Assembly: GCA_963556145.1 (NCBI GenBank)
Contig: OY744471.1
Coordinates: 861,590 to 925,589, forward strand
Length of the DNA stretch: 64,000 bases
Direction of reading: 5' to 3'
From: Hygrocybe punicea
Lineage: Eukaryota; Basidiomycota; Agaricomycetes; Agaricales; Hygrophoraceae
In this document: positions 1-12,342 of the stretch, piece after piece
How positions within the stretch are numbered: position 1 is the stretch's first letter
Layout of the letters: the number at the start of each line of letters is the position of its first letter
Program-made: the position numbers and the translations under genes
Notes under the pieces: generated by a model
Told to the model about the DNA's origin: nothing
Seen by the model: the letters and a program-made list of their open reading frames with translations, nothing else
The model's database searches: none

Positions 1-365
1 ATTTCGAAAAGCTTTTTCAATTTACAACTTCTACATATTATTTAGCAGGAGTTTTTGTCCAGAATATGGGAGGTACACGTCGACGCGTTGACACTTTAAA
101 TCAGCAGGTCACAGTCTGTCACAAATCATGTGATGCCCCCGCGACTGAACTGGGCCTACCTTATCAGATCGACGTCTGACGTTACAACCACCACTACGCG
201 TAATACCTGGTGGCGTTCGGAGTCTGGCGTTCGGAGTCATTCCTCATAAAACTGACTCCAAGGCCGAGACATATCAGCGTCAACGCCACTGCTCTGGTCA
301 ATAAGCCTCGGGTAAGGTTCGGCGTTGACTTTTTTGTCCACACAAGGCCGAGGTTGATCTGTCAT
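1..365. other. Intergenic sequence, no gene seen
   Basis: No open frame here resembles a known family. Homology to the second MFS copy begins near position 366, so this stretch lies upstream of the duplicated unit. Confidence 0.5.
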
Positions 366-3145
366 TTTTCATCAGTGACGGCGACATGCCTTCGGCCCTG
401 GATGAATATGCCCCATTTCCTGCATAAACGAGGTCAGCACGGTGACTGTACAGAGACACGACAACGGTGACCATACATTGCATTCTCCGGTGTTCCTGAA
501 GATCAGTATTTTGAACACGTCGATTAATATTCATGCCGTCTCCATTGGATTCCGTCACCCAACGGCTGCCTTCGGTCTTGCGCGGTCGAAGAGCTTACAA
601 CCTGTCGCAATCTGCCTTTATAACTCACCGCGATAATGCAACTCAACCCCGTAGATCATGTCCTCTCCTGCAAACGACCACCCACAGTCTGACTCGGAAC
701 TGCGTGTCGCAAACGTTCCATCCGCTGCATCCTCCGATACAACCATACAGAGCAATGGTAATGTCTCCCCACCGAAAAGAGATCTTCGATTCTGGCTCGT
801 CTTCTTGGCCATATGCATGTCCACCCTATTAAGTGCACTTGACTTGGTCAGTTTATATATATAACGCTTTGCGCTCCAGAATCGTCACTCATTTGCTACG
901 CAGACCTCGGTTTCCACTGCCTTACCAACTATCATCCACGACCTTAAGGGTTCCGATTTCGTCTGGGTCGGAAGCGCGTATGCGCTCTCTTCTACCGCTT
1001 TCCTCCCGATGTCTGGCGGGTTGGCACAAATATTTGGACGGAGACCAGTCATGTTGGCTTCACTGATATTTTTCGCGCTCGGTTCTGCCATCTCTGGGGC
1101 CGCGCAGAACATGGGCATGCTCATTGCCGGTCGTAGTATGTCGTATATTTCTTCTCGGTTTGAATATGCTACCTTCAACGCTCTACTTTGATTCTCGCAG
1201 CCGTTCAAGGTATAGGTGTGTGTTCCAAACATTACTATCAACTCTCAGGCTCGATCTGACCGAATCCCTTCAAAGGCGGTGGAGGAATTCTGTCATTGAC
1301 TGAAATCATCGTCGCTGACTTGGTCCCCTTGCGCGAGCGTGGTAGCTTTATGGGCATTGTTGGAACGTGAGTGTATAGTGTTTATTATTGTTGTTGTTGG
1401 CATGCACATTGCTTATGGTTCTAAGTGTTTGGGCAATCTCGAGCGCTCTGGGTCCTCCGGTTGGTGGTGCCCTCGCGACTGGGGGACACTGGCGTTGGTT
1501 GTTCTGTGCGTACCCTATATCTCATGTTACAAATATCTTCAACCCACCCACCTTTCTTCATACTAGATTTGAACCTCCCCCTCTCTGGCATCGCCATCCT
1601 TCTCGTCTTTTTCTTCCTTACACTCCGCACTCCCCAGGAGAGTCTCCGCGAGAAGCTTGCTCGAATGGACTGGATGTGAGTGATCTTGCATTTTTTTCTC
1701 AACGAAGATGAGAATTTGATGCGTTGTCATCCAGCGGCAACTTCATTATTATTCTCAGCACCACACTCTGTGTTATTGCACTCAGCTGGGCGGGCACCAA
1801 GTATCCTTGGTCTAGTTATAAAATTCTGGTTCCGCTTGTGCTTGGTTTGGTTGGGATTGGCGTTTTCCTGGCGTACGAACGTTATTACGCACAAGAACCC
1901 GTCGTTCCCTTCGTCCTCCTTTCGAATCGTTCTAGCCTAAGCGGGTAAGTCTTTGTACCCCTCTTTTTGCGCATGTCGTGTGATTTTTGACTTTCTTGAT
2001 TCATCGACTCGTAGCTACGCCGCCACTTTCCTTCATGGTATCACGAGCATGACTGTTATTTGTATGTGTTATAAATATCTCTTCTCTCTCGAGCGATTTA
2101 AAGCGATCTCACCACCACTTGTTCTAGACTTCCTCCCTGCCTACTTCCAGGCTGTCAAAGACGCGTCCCCGATTCGCTCCGGCACTGACATTTTTGGCGC
2201 CACGTTCACGATTGCTCCGTTTGCAATCATCAACGGAGTTAGTGTCCTGCTTCTCAATCGGTACCGCCCTCAAAACTATTTGGGGTGGATCTTCGCCATC
2301 GTGGGCATGGGCCTCTTCAGTACTCTCAAAGCTGGTTCGTCCCAAGGCATCAATATTGGATATCAGATCATCGAAGGGGCTGGCCTGGGCATTCTGTTCA
2401 CCTCGACGACGTTCCCCATCTTGGCTTCCGTAAAAGTCACCGAGGCGGCTCACGCGCTTGCGTTCTTCACTTTTGTACGTGCCTTCGCACAGGTTCGTAT
2501 TTGTCTATTTTACATTCTCCGATGGTCGTTAACGTCAACGATTTGCCGTTTTTTATTTTTTATTTTTACTTTTAGACGTGGGGTGTCTCGATCGGGTCGA
2601 CGATTCTCCAAAACCAATTGAAGCAGCACCTGACTGCTGCATTTATTTCACAATTCCCAAAGGGTCAAGACATCACATATGCTATCATCCCCCAAATTCC
2701 ACATCTTCCACCAGCCTTCCGCGACGAGATCCATGTGGCATTCGCTGGGAGCTTGAGCGTGTTGTGGAAAACGATGGCCGGACTTTCTGCCGTGGGTCTG
2801 CTCACTGTGTTTGCGATGAAAGAATTGCCAATGCACACCACGACGGATGAGAACTTTGGGTTCGAAGAGAAGCCACGGCCGGGTGACGAGGAGAAACCGT
2901 CTGAACGAGCGAGTGGTGTCATGACGGAGAAGCCGTCTTCATAGAAGAGAGACATGGGTATTTCAGTAGTTTTAAACTACATATGTTGCATCTTACTAGA
3001 GTACAATAATTGATTCAATCTTTCAAGTCCAACATTCAACGTTCAATTACTGGTAGAACGCTACCGCTATTGAGATATGGGAATATTAATATCACGTAAC
3101 AATTACGCGAAAAAAAAATAACATGGTAGATTTTTAAACGATTTT
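366..3145 (+). repeat. Tandem duplication, unit A (MFS locus)
   Basis: This segment and 4,315-7,935 are diverged direct copies. Shared landmarks are the upstream block around GCATAAACGAGGTCA, the whole MFS gene, and the downstream block around AGTACAATAATTGATTCAA. Unit A has an intact gene; unit B has small deletions and a foreign insert. The unrelated small gene at 3,430-4,189 lies between the two units. Confidence 0.88.
658..2944 (+). CDS. DHA2-family (14-TM) MFS drug:H+ antiporter
   Basis: A plasma-membrane proton-coupled exporter of the DHA2 multidrug family is expected. Ten exons splice into 1,707 coding bases (568 aa): 658-846, 904-1135, 1201-1215, 1276-1366, 1426-1505, 1567-1675, 1735-1944, 2015-2061, 2128-2492 and 2576-2944. 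All introns are GT-AG and the total is divisible by three. Family motifs are visible: ALDLTSVSTALPTI at the end of TM1, GGLAQIFGRRPVMLAS (motif A), VQGIGGGGILSLTEIIVADL (the DHA2 signature), and WRWLFYLNLPLSGIAI. An N-terminal hydrophilic tail of about 45 aa precedes TM1 and an acidic/basic tail ends the protein. The length is normal for the family. The substrate cannot be told from sequence. Similar 3' ends occur at 7,430-7,741 and 63,627-63,940, so this is the only intact copy in the window. Confidence 0.93.
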
Positions 3146-3429
3146 GCGAACGAGTTGCGGGTAACATTCACCCTAGAAACTGAAATGTTCCCCTCTCAGG
3201 TTTTCGTTACCAGATGATCTAATAATTTGGTGGAACGGCGGAGTTGATTGTCACGGTTCAGGTGGTTTAAACCATGACGCTGATGTTTGTAACCCGCCTG
3301 CGCGACACCCAACCCCTGTTACCTACAACTTTCCACTGTCAACACCTATCGACGTAGTCAAAACTCATCTTGTCCAGAGCAACCAGCTGTCATCTCCTCC
3401 CCAATCCTATACATTTCAGACGGAAGAAA

Positions 3430-4189
3430 ATGGAGACTTGCATTTCAGCCACAACCAAAGCTACAAGGCACGTTGAACGGCTGGAGGAAAGGAATCAACT
3501 GATGAGTCTTGTAAAATTCTAATATGTTCTCCACAGTCTTCCAAAGGTCTGCGGTCAAGGCTCCAAGGAACAGTGGAGCTCCTTAAGGAAGCGGAAGAGG
3601 CACGTAGCAAAACATTTATGAATTGGGAAGTACGACATCGAATTCGTTCAGGTACTGCTCTCTTTCACCATCATTAAGAAATAAATGGCCTAAACAACTT
3701 ATAGCCTTACACTACAATCAAATACAGCAATTCAATAATAATTCATCACACCAAATCCTCAAGGAGAATGGTTTCGGATTTCGTTGGTTTTTAATTCTAT
3801 TTGCTCAATCAATCATTAACAACCACTTAGTTCCTCAGCTACTTGCTGTCTGGGCCTTTGAACGTGACCCGGAAATGCCAGTGTTAACAGAAATCGAGAA
3901 TGAAGATAGCTACCGCCGAAGGCTTACGATCATCAAAAATTTCGGCCTGAGCGCGTACGCAAATGATGTTTGGAATTCTGTAGACGAAGTGGAGCGCAAT
4001 CTCATGATTGTGCTGTGGGTTACACGCTCTCAGGAGAGAACGGCCTCCGCACACCCAATTCCAACAAAAGACTATGCCACCACTGTAATCGACTCAATTC
4101 CTTGGATTCGAGAAGAAGAAATTCAGCATGCGAAGTCGATAATTGAAAATGCGATGGATGCATATGACCAACCGCTGTTTGCAGACTGA
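3430..4189 (+). CDS. Hypothetical protein with helical N-terminus
   Basis: I do not recognise the family. An ATG at 3,430 opens a short exon. A second exon from about 3,538 reads into the motif GTVELLKEAEEARSK, an amphipathic helical stretch. Introns at about 3,653-3,705 and 3,771-3,830 join in frame to a final exon ending in DAYDQPLFAD at 4,189. That exon is rich in charged residues and contains the stretch YRRRLTIIKNFGLSAYAND. The first intron is doubtful: the only in-frame donor gives an implausibly short intron, so the start exon may be wrong. No signal peptide or membrane segment is evident. The gene sits between the two MFS copies and is not duplicated with them. Confidence 0.6.
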
Positions 4190-4626
4190 CCGTTGACTTT
4201 TTTTTTTTCCGACATCGCATATTTTACCTTACTCTTTATTGTAATGCCACCCAAGTGAAACTTTATGCAGCCTACCCTCTTCTTCCTTTGTGGACCCTCC
4301 TCATCTCTCATTTTTCATCAATGATACCACTCTGCAGTGATAAGATATGCAACATGTGTTCGGCCCCAGAAGAAAATGTCCCATTTGCTGCATAAACGAG
4401 GTCACACCTTTACAGAGACAGAACCCACGACAACAGCGTACCGTACGTACATTGGATTCTCCCGTGTTCCTGGCGATCACTATTTCGAACACCTCGATTA
4501 ATATCCATGCCTTCTCCATTGGATTCCGTCACAACGGCTGCCTTCGGTCTTGCGCGGTCGAGGAGTTTACACTGCGGCAACCTGTCTTATAACTCGCCGT
4601 GATAATGCAACTCAACCCCGTAGATC

Positions 4627-7600
4627 ATGTCCTCTCCTGCAAACGACCACCCACAGTCTGACTCGGAACTGCGTGTCGCAAACGTTCCATCCGCTGCATC
4701 CTCCGACACAACCATACAGAGCAATGGTAATGTCTCCCCACCGAAAAGAGATCTTCGATTCTGGCTTGTCTTCTTGGCCATATGCATGTCCACCCTATTA
4801 AGTGCACTTGGTCAGTCTATATATATAACGCTTTGCGCTCCAGAATCGTCACCAATTTGCTACGCAGACCTCGGTTTCCACTGCCCTACCAACTATCATC
4901 CACGACCTTAATGGTTCCGATTTCGTCTGGGTCGGAAGCGTATATGCGCTCTCTTCTGCCGCTTTTCTCCCGATGTCTGGTGGGCTGACACAAACATTTG
5001 GACGGAGACCAGTTATGTTGGCTTCAATGGTATTTTTCGCGCTCGGTTTCGCCATCTCTAGTGCCGCGCAGAACACGGGCATGCTCATTGCCAGTCGTAT
5101 ATTTCTTCTCTGCTGGAATATGCTACATCCACCGCTCTACTTTGATTCTCGCAGCCGTTCAAGGTATAGGTGTGTGTTCCAAATATTACTATCAACTCTC
5201 CGGTTCGATCTGACCGAATCCCTTGAAAGGTGGTGGAGGAATTCTGTCGTTGACTGAAATGATTGTCGCGGACTTGGTCCCCTTGCGCGAGCGTGGTAGC
5301 TTCATGGGCATTGCTGGGACGTGAGTGTATAGTGTTTATTATTATTTTTGTTCGCATTCTGGTTGAGCTAATGCACATTGCTTATGGTTCAAAGTGTCTG
5401 GGCAATCTCGAGCGCTCTGGACCCTCCGGTTGGTGGCGCCCTCGCGACTGGAGGACACTGGCGTTGGTTGTTTTGTGCGTACCCCATGCCTCATGTTACG
5501 AGTATCTCCAACCCACCCACCTTTCATACTAGATTTGAACCTCCCCCTCTCTGGCATCGCCATCCTCCTCGTCTTTTTCAGAAGCCAAGGAGAAGTTTAT
5601 TAAGGCTGTACTGAGGTGTGGACTTTTGGGTCTGAGCCCGGAATCTCACCCGACTGACGGTTCGCGAACCATAAAGCGAACTCGCGAGGCTGCCCAACAA
5701 TTCACCATTATTTCCAGGGGTTTGGAAGGCTCGAGCTTTGGTTATGCCACTGTGTCAATGTAGGCCCACAAAGCTTCTTAGTGTTTCGTCTGAAATGGTG
5801 TCCTTGGTGCTATGGCTCAAGCTCACCACCTCCTGGTTCTTCCGCAGCATGCTATTGCCACTGATCCTCCTGAGGATGAGGCTTTCAGGCATCAGGCATC
5901 AGGGAAACAGACACATTTTTTTTTTACATCACAAAAAACGAGTCAGTCCCTTTCGTCACCGATCTTCTACTGCAACACATTCCTCGTCACATCCTCTCGG
6001 CTGCCATGCCCGGACTGGCTCAGGAAAACCTGCCCAAAAAACTTTGTGGCTACCAGTTCTACCGGGAAGTCCTAGGCAGCCTGAAATTTGTTGTGGAGTG
6101 AGCTGGTAAGCATTGCTTGGCGCCAAGACTTTCGACCATAGCATAAGAGTGAGGCTTGGCGAAGGCTGTTTCGAGGCTATGGGGCGCAGGTGAGCAAGAG
6201 TCGCAATGATTCAGAGCCCTTCAGAATTCGTTCAAAGTTCACAATTGAAATTTTCAAAGCTTGCGTATACCTCCGTGATCAACGCAAAGGTCATTTACAT
6301 TTGCCGGTATGTTTGCATCGCGCTTATTCTCTTACATTAATAGTAGGTGTTTGCGGACAATGCGCGGAAAGGGTACCGAAACCAAAACTTCAACATCGCC
6401 AATGGCGAAGAGGTCCTGGGGACCGCCCTCTGATTATTCAATTCTGCGCCAATAACCCAGATCAACTCCTCGCGTCCGCAAAGGCAGTTGAACGTTTCTG
6501 TGACGCAGTCGACGTGAATTTGGGTTGCCCGCAGGACTTTGCGAGGAGGGGTCATTTCGGGATTTTTTTGCAGGATGATTGGGATCTCATCTTTGATCTT
6601 GGTGAACATAGAACTAGGAAACTTTACCCCGATTTGTTCTTTGTTTAATTTAATTTTTCCAGGCAACATTCTACACAGAAATCTTGCTATCCCAGTGACC
6701 GCCAAGTTACGTGTTCTCCACACGACAGAGAAGACGGTCGAATATGCAAAGATGCTCGAACGTGCGGGAGCCCAAATCCTCACCTGTCATGGTCGCACGA
6801 GAGAGCAGCGTGGACACAATAGTGTTCGCTTCCCCACTTTTCATTATTGCTTTTCATTTGCTGATCAAAATACGTACAGGGTTTGGCCGATTGGGAAAAG
6901 ATACGCGCGGTGAGAGAAGCTGTCTCCATTCGTATACCTGTCTTTGCCAATGGTAACATCCTTGTTCATTCAGACATCGAAGCCTGTCTCAAGGCCACTG
7001 GTGCCGACGCCGTCATGTCTGCTGAAGGTCAATCATGCAACGCCGCCCTATTTGCTACTGCTTCATCCGCTGCCTTTCCGTCTCTTTCGGCTTCCGACAC
7101 GGGGCCTTAACCCACGGCACAACTATTTGGAGTGGATCTTCGCCATCGTGAGCATGGGCCTCTTCAGCACACTCAAAGCCGGTCCGTCCCAAGGCGTCAA
7201 TACTGGATATCAGATCATCGAAGGGGCTGGCCCGGGCATTCTGTTCACCTCGACGACGTTCCCCATCTTGGCTTCCGTAAAAGTCACCGGGGCGGCTCAC
7301 GCGCTTTCGTTCTTCACTTTTGTACGTGCCTTCACGCAGGTTCGTACTTGTCTATTTTTACATTCTCCGATTGTCGTTATTATAACGCAAACGATTTGCC
7401 TTTTTTGTTTATTTTTTGTTTATTTTTAGACGTGGCAACGATTCTCCGAAACCGATTGAGGCGCTGCGTTTATTTCACAATTTCCACAGGGTCAAGACAT
7501 CACATCACATCTCCCGCCAGCCTTCCGCGACGAGATCCATGTGGCATTCGCCGAGAGCTTGAGCGTGTTGTGGAAAACGATGGCCAGACTTTCTACCGTA

Positions 7601-7741
7601 GGTCTTCTCACTGTCTTTGCGATAAAAGAATTGCCAATGCACACCACGACGGATGAGAACTTTGGGTTCGAAGAGAAGCCACGGCCGGGTGACGAGGAGA
7701 AACCGTCTGAACGAGCGAGTGGTATCATGCTGTCTTCATAG
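4627..7741 (+). pseudogene. MFS DHA2 transporter, broken second copy
   Basis: Exons 1-6 and the 3' end of the MFS gene at 658-2,944 are recognisable, but the copy cannot make a transporter. A 5-base deletion just before the first intron removes the TM1 Asp-Leu and shifts the frame. The donor after exon 2 is lost by deletion (AGTCGTATATT against GGTCGTAGTATG), changing GR to SR. Exon 6 stops near 5,580 and the middle of the protein is replaced by unrelated sequence with a DUS1 fragment. Homology resumes at about 7,125 inside exon 9. The last exon has further deletions around 7,431 and 7,507. The tail still reads to a stop at 7,741. Upstream sequence resembling the parent promoter is kept. Confidence 0.9.
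6020..7095 (+). pseudogene. tRNA-dihydrouridine synthase (DUS1-like) fragment
   Basis: Dus1 enzymes are FMN proteins that reduce uridines 16/17 in the tRNA D-loop. Family segments appear in order: KLCGYQFYREVLGS (about 6,040), FNIANGEE-like sequence (about 6,390), LIIQFCANNPDQLL (about 6,430), [17 protein letters not shown] with the catalytic-cysteine motif (about 6,505), [39 protein letters not shown] (about 6,750) and [15 protein letters not shown] (about 6,885). It ends just after MSAEG (about 7,025). Intron remnants are present at 6,602-6,661 and about 6,822-6,880, so a genomic piece was copied, not a cDNA. A stop follows KFVV in the first segment, the N-terminal region is scrambled and the C-terminal third is missing. 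It lies wholly inside the broken MFS copy. Confidence 0.9.
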
Positions 7742-9242
7742 AAGAGGGGCATGAGTATTTCAGCAGTTTTAAGCTACGTATGTTGCGTCTTAGGACTAGA
7801 GTACAATAATTGATTCAATCTTTCAAGTTCGACTACAGGTAGAAAGCTTCCGCTAGTATTACAACTGAGATATGGGAATGTCACATAACTCCTACGCGAA
7901 AAACAAAAAAAAGATAGATTCCAAAGGGGTTTTTAAACGTCGTACCCCACGTCGTACCCCACGTCGTACGGCGGTGGTGAAGACATTGTATACAGATTGC
8001 GTGGTGCCGCGTCGGTTGGTGTGAGCAGGTTATTGAGGGATGCAACTAGCTGAGAGACGACACCCATGACATGATCAGGGTCGTCCCGTGGAACCTCGTC
8101 TGTCGTTGTGTGGCACTGCGGTAGTGCCGGTAACGTTTGAGACTGTGCCAGCGATGATGATAGAGCCGGATCGGCAGAGGCATTCAAGATGGCGATGAGT
8201 GCCCGCCGTTGACTGACTGTCAACTGAGTGATATCGAGAGTGGGGGGTAAGTCCGAGTTGGCGGCCCTCGAGTTCTGGGGGACTCCGAGTCCCCTTGCAT
8301 TATCATTGGGCTTCGGGAGTAACGGACGTGCGATACGAGCTGGGGATGGTCCTGCAAGGCCATCAGAAGGGAGCAAGGTCAGTTGGTCATTATTTTTTTG
8401 GAAAGGGAAAAATGGAATGACGAGTGAAATTACCAGGAAGAGTCGTAAAAGGAATATCCCGACCGACTATTTGGCCCGCATTGGGCGTGAATTCCTCCTT
8501 ACGACGTCCGGTGTTGATTGGATTCGGGTGTGATGGTTCGGAGGTTTTTTTAGTATCTGAGACAGTATAATAACTTGAAGGCGGGCACAGGCTATATTAC
8601 AGTGAACACGCACCAGAATTTGGCGCGAACCGGGAGGACAAGTATGTAGGCTCTGGCAGTCGTCTCGGAATCCATGCATAATAAGGCGTGGGAGACTCTA
8701 AGGCGGCTTGTAATTTCTTTTGCTTCCGCCAGAAGAACAATGCCAGGGAGAACAGAACGAGGGTGAGTCCACCAACGATTCCACCAACGAGGACGGCTCT
8801 TTTGAATTTGTGGGACGACGCTGAAAAGGGCACGGGAAGGGAAGAAGGGGATGTCGAGGGCACTGGGGGGGAAGAAGTTGGCATAGACGACATTGATGCG
8901 AGGACAGGAGCTATGGGAAGAAAATGAGTACATGTTGAGACCACTCTCGCCGTATTTTACGTTTTGCGTAGCGATGAAATAAAAGAGGCCGTAATCAAAT
9001 AGCAAGGTAAATCTCAATATATTCAATTTCCGTCGGTGCGTACGACCGGTATATGACCCTGTGATGCTCAAGACCGGATTGGCAGTGAGAATAAGGGATT
9101 TCACTGATAGCCTCAAGTGCTGTAAGCTGTGTAGGTCAGGCCGGTCAGGTTGTGAAGCAATTATTTGCAATGGTCTCAACGATTTTGTAATATTATCCTC
9201 AGACCTGAAAATCCTCCGGAACAGGATGACACAGACCGGTTC
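7430..9242. repeat. Inverted duplication, left arm
   Basis: This segment matches the reverse complement of 62,098-63,945: the last MFS exon and its downstream region, then the membrane-protein gene, then about 300 bases beyond its start. The arms differ by scattered substitutions and small indels, including a 12-base coding repeat and extra bases near 62,265-62,330. They are therefore real diverged copies. The outer breakpoint falls at an ACCGGTCT sequence in both arms. Confidence 0.9.
7933..8893 (-). CDS. Single-pass membrane protein, Ser/Pro-rich (copy 1)
   Basis: Three exons (8,893-8,614, 8,556-8,434, 8,351-7,933) give 822 bases, 273 aa, with GT-AG introns and an open frame. The start chosen is the ATG reading MSSMPTSSPP; an additional 5' exon ending at the AG near 8,911 is possible. 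A Ser/Pro-rich stretch of about 30 aa leads to one strong membrane helix (AVLVGGIVGGLTLVLFSLAL), then basic residues FFWRKQKK and a long soluble tail with a Thr/Gln-Leu helix (LTVSQRRALIAILNAS). The tail ends in PPPYDV followed by two GYDV units. This Mid2-like layout (short outer stalk, one TM, long cytoplasmic tail) is common in basidiomycetes; the function is unknown. Its 3' end abuts the broken MFS copy, tail to tail. Confidence 0.8.
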
Positions 9243-9264
9243 CGAGTCCTAAATTTATTTAGGC

Positions 9265-9951
9265 AGCGTATTCGGAAAAGCATGGCCAAGCCAACTTTTT
9301 TGTTTTTGAATGTCCGACCGGTAGCCACCGAATCGCGATTTTTGAACTGATTAGGAAATATAGACTTGCATAATTTTGTATTGGATCTCATGAAATACTG
9401 TACCATTTTACATGATGTGAGAGAGAAAGTTTATCTATTTTATGAGGGCTAGTCTCTCCCACATTTACTTCCTGAAAATTTCTAGTGTTTTGAAGGTTAT
9501 AGGTGAGGTATTTTAGTGAATGTTGTCAAATACTTCCTGAGATCAAAGAAATGTATAAATAATTGTACGTGGTCTTTTAGCTCTCTGAACATAGAACAAG
9601 TTTCTCCTTAAAACCATGTTGACCTGAGCATTCCTTGTGGAGCTATTAACCACACAAAATCAAGTGGATAACATAAGATAATGATATTTCACCTGTAACC
9701 TTCAAAACACTAGAAATTTTCAGGAAGTAAATGTGGGAGAGACTAGCCCTCATAAAATAGATAAAATTTCTCTTTCACATCATGTAAAATGGTACAGTAT
9801 TTCATGAGATCCAATACAAAATATTCAAATCTTGTCTAAGTCTATATTTCCTAATCAGTTCAAAAATCACACGTTACTGCAATTCGGTGGCTACCAGTCG
9901 GACATTCAAAAAAAGAAAAGTTGGCTTGGCCATGCTTTTTCGAATATGCTG
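9265..9951. mobile_element. Fold-back element (MITE-like), 687 bp
   Basis: Two arms of roughly 240 bases are near-perfect inverted copies: 9,265-9,510 and 9,690-9,951, with outer ends CAGCGTATTCGGAAAAGC and its complement. There is no coding capacity. The 8-base flanks TATTTAGG and TAATGTGG match at five positions, so a hAT-type target duplication is possible but not shown. It begins about 20 bases from the breakpoint of the inverted duplication. Confidence 0.85.
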
Positions 9952-10627
9952 TAATGTGGATTTGGACTTGAGGCTCAGTTTTGACCATCCATCTATTCTT
10001 GCGGCAACTGCCGAGTTTGGTTGTAGTTACACACATCAAGAAAAAACTCTGCTTCTTATCTGTCGTCTGTCACTTCAACCCGCAAGCATGTCTGGCATCC
10101 TCCTCTAATTGATAGTTTTGCCCCACGTATGGCACTTGGGGACAGGTTCCACTAGTTTCGCATCTTCCTGATTTCATTCTAAATCTCTCTCTGCTGTCAG
10201 ATGCAAGCTTGCTCAATGACATCCAGATGAAATGTCGCTTCCTCATATGGCACTGTTGTACTTAGCTGGGTGCATAACTTTGCCTTGAGTGTCAACTACA
10301 GGAAGCAGTTGGATTGCATGGGTGAGTTAGATGGAGCACCAGACAACAACAAAAAGGGTGGCTGGAGTACCCCACTGCTCCTTCAATGTTTTTTTATCTC
10401 TTTTATTGAATACTAACTGTTAAATTCATAGATCAATCAACCCCATCCACCACAACCATGACCACAACCACCATCACAACAATCAACAGCACCGCCATCA
10501 CTCCAATAACATGGCTGCTGCCATGTCCACACCCACTCTAAACATGCATGCATGCAAATGAGTGGGAATGGAGCGATCAACAGAGTGGAACATGCAGCAA
10601 GGGTGGTGCTTCCACCCCCCCAATCCC
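9952..10627. other. Non-coding, no feature recognised
   Basis: AT-rich, CpG-poor sequence with short open frames only. A run of CCACAACCAC-type simple sequence lies at 10,445-10,500. Nothing here supports a gene. Confidence 0.5.
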
Positions 10628-10783
10628 ACCTTGCGAAGATGCCAGCCACGTCAATTGACATGCGTGGCTCTCCTGCAAGGTCGGATGGAGTAACAGCAGG
10701 GCATGGCAGCTCACCTGCCCCCCAATCCCACCTCGCAATGACACCGGCCACATCAATTGACATGTGCGGCTCTCTCACAAGGT
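10628..10783. repeat. Pair of CAATTG-centred hairpin repeats
   Basis: Two imperfect palindromes of about 54 bases lie about 100 bases apart, centred at 10,652 and 10,754. Each starts with ACCTYGCRA, ends with its complement (CAAGGT) and has the core RTCAATTGACATG. Related copies occur at 16,124, 16,209, 23,553, 23,685, 28,827 and 57,434. Confidence 0.7.
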
Positions 10784-10789
10784 GGATAC

Positions 10790-10985
10790 CTGACTGTCTC
10801 AGTTTAGACCGAGTTTGGACTGAACCAAACAAATGTAAACAGTTTATGTTGGTTTCAGTTTCGATTCCAGGATTTTTGGCAGGAACCAAATGGTTTGGTC
10901 TCGGTTTGGGGCAAAAAGACCCAAAACCAGACCAAACTGAACTTCCCCAACACTATCACAAACAGTGCAATACTGCTGCATTGCC
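10790..10985. mobile_element. hAT-like terminal sequence (solitary end)
   Basis: The sequence contains repeated GGTTTGGTCTCGGTTTGG-type strings and ends in CAAACTGAACTTCCCCAACACTAT. A similar block, also just after a hairpin pair, ends at 23,890 with CGAACTGAACTTTGGCAACACTAT. AGTGTTGCCAAR ends are common in fungal hAT elements. No partner end or transposase is attached here. Confidence 0.5.
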
Positions 10986-12342
10986 TGAGATAGGTCGCTT
11001 GACCATGCTCTACCAATGTCTGATGCCTGGAAGGGAGACTGCAGGTGAGGTGGCAGCGGAAACTTGCGGATCCTCTTGTCCAATTCAAGAAGTGTCGCAT
11101 ATGGCATGGCCTTGGTGCTAAATGTGTGCTGTACTGATATCAATAAGCAGCTTGCAGAGTAACAGAACTTCCACGTGTGCCCTAGCAAGCCATTGAGTGA
11201 TAACATCTTTCTGCGCATACATACATCCCAAATCAGCATCTCCAGAGTTTCCAGATGACCTTGATCTAGCTGGTTATGTTATTGACTATGTGCATGATAT
11301 GATATGTACTGCCTTCAAAGATATCATTCACTGAGAATGAGGTCCCTGGTGCCATCAGCCATTGTCCTATGCCAAGAATGAGGAGGACTGTTGAGATGCA
11401 TGGACCTGTCCCCTTCGGAATCATTGTATTCTTGTGTACTCATCGTTGTTGTCAGGTGTTGGAATTATTGCTATGGGAGAAAAGAGGACTGCATAAGAGA
11501 GGAACATGGTGGGAGGGAAGGAAGAGACAGGAGGAAAAGTTTGAAAAGTTTAGGGTTCATGTCCCCAAACTTGTGTGAGAGTTTTACAGCTGTTGGTACA
11601 AGTTCACTGATGCCCTCTACAGTCTTATTGCAGCCCAAAGAATCTAGTAATCAATTGTAACTAGATACAAGTGAAGCTTAATCAACTGAAACCGTAGTAA
11701 TCAAAAATAATCTATGCTAAATTCTGGACTTCCCACTGTGCTTGAATTGCAAGTGTATCCCCATAAACTGTGATAATCAAGCTGAAATGTGAAACCAATT
11801 CATAATGGCAACTATGACGTGTCAAATGCACTTTTATTATTCCCACCCCACACTTAGTCACATTCTCATGTGTTTCCAGTTTCTCACGCATTTTCAGCTT
11901 CCCCGCATTTTCAAGGCTATCTGCCTCTGGCTTGTAGACTATTATTTTCCTTCCCTTTTGTAAGGGAAATACAAAATATAATTAAGAAATAAATTATTAT
12001 AATAAATACAGCTATACTAGTACAGGTTGAAGAGGGAGGACAGGTGAGGGAGAGAAGAGTGGGAAGGGAGGTCCTCGCAACATGTCACTCAATGGAGAAT
12101 GACTTTGCAAACACCATGCATGCATCAAGTGATGCTGCTGTATGTGCTCGTGAGGTCTGGTTTGGGGAGGAGGGGCAGGGGCAGAGCATCAGGGAGAGGG
12201 CGAGGATGACTCGTCATCCTTGTCCCCCTTCCTGATGATGCTGTATACCCCCAGCCTCATCCTCACCCCTCACCATGGTCATCTGGCTTTGTTGAGGTGG
12301 CCAAAACTGTGGCGATGTAGTGGCGAGGTCAGGGTGGCTGCA
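10986..12342. other. Non-coding, no feature recognised
   Basis: Short open frames only; none has a recognisable motif. The sequence is CpG-poor and looks like decayed repeat DNA. Confidence 0.5.

Larger units (their letters stand above)
4315..7935 (+). repeat. Tandem duplication, unit B (degenerate MFS locus)
   Basis: This is a direct copy of 366-3,145 carrying point changes, several small deletions and an insert of about 1.5 kb at about 5,580-7,110 that replaces the middle MFS exons. The downstream homology ends at about 7,935, immediately at the 3' end of the convergent membrane-protein gene. Confidence 0.85.
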
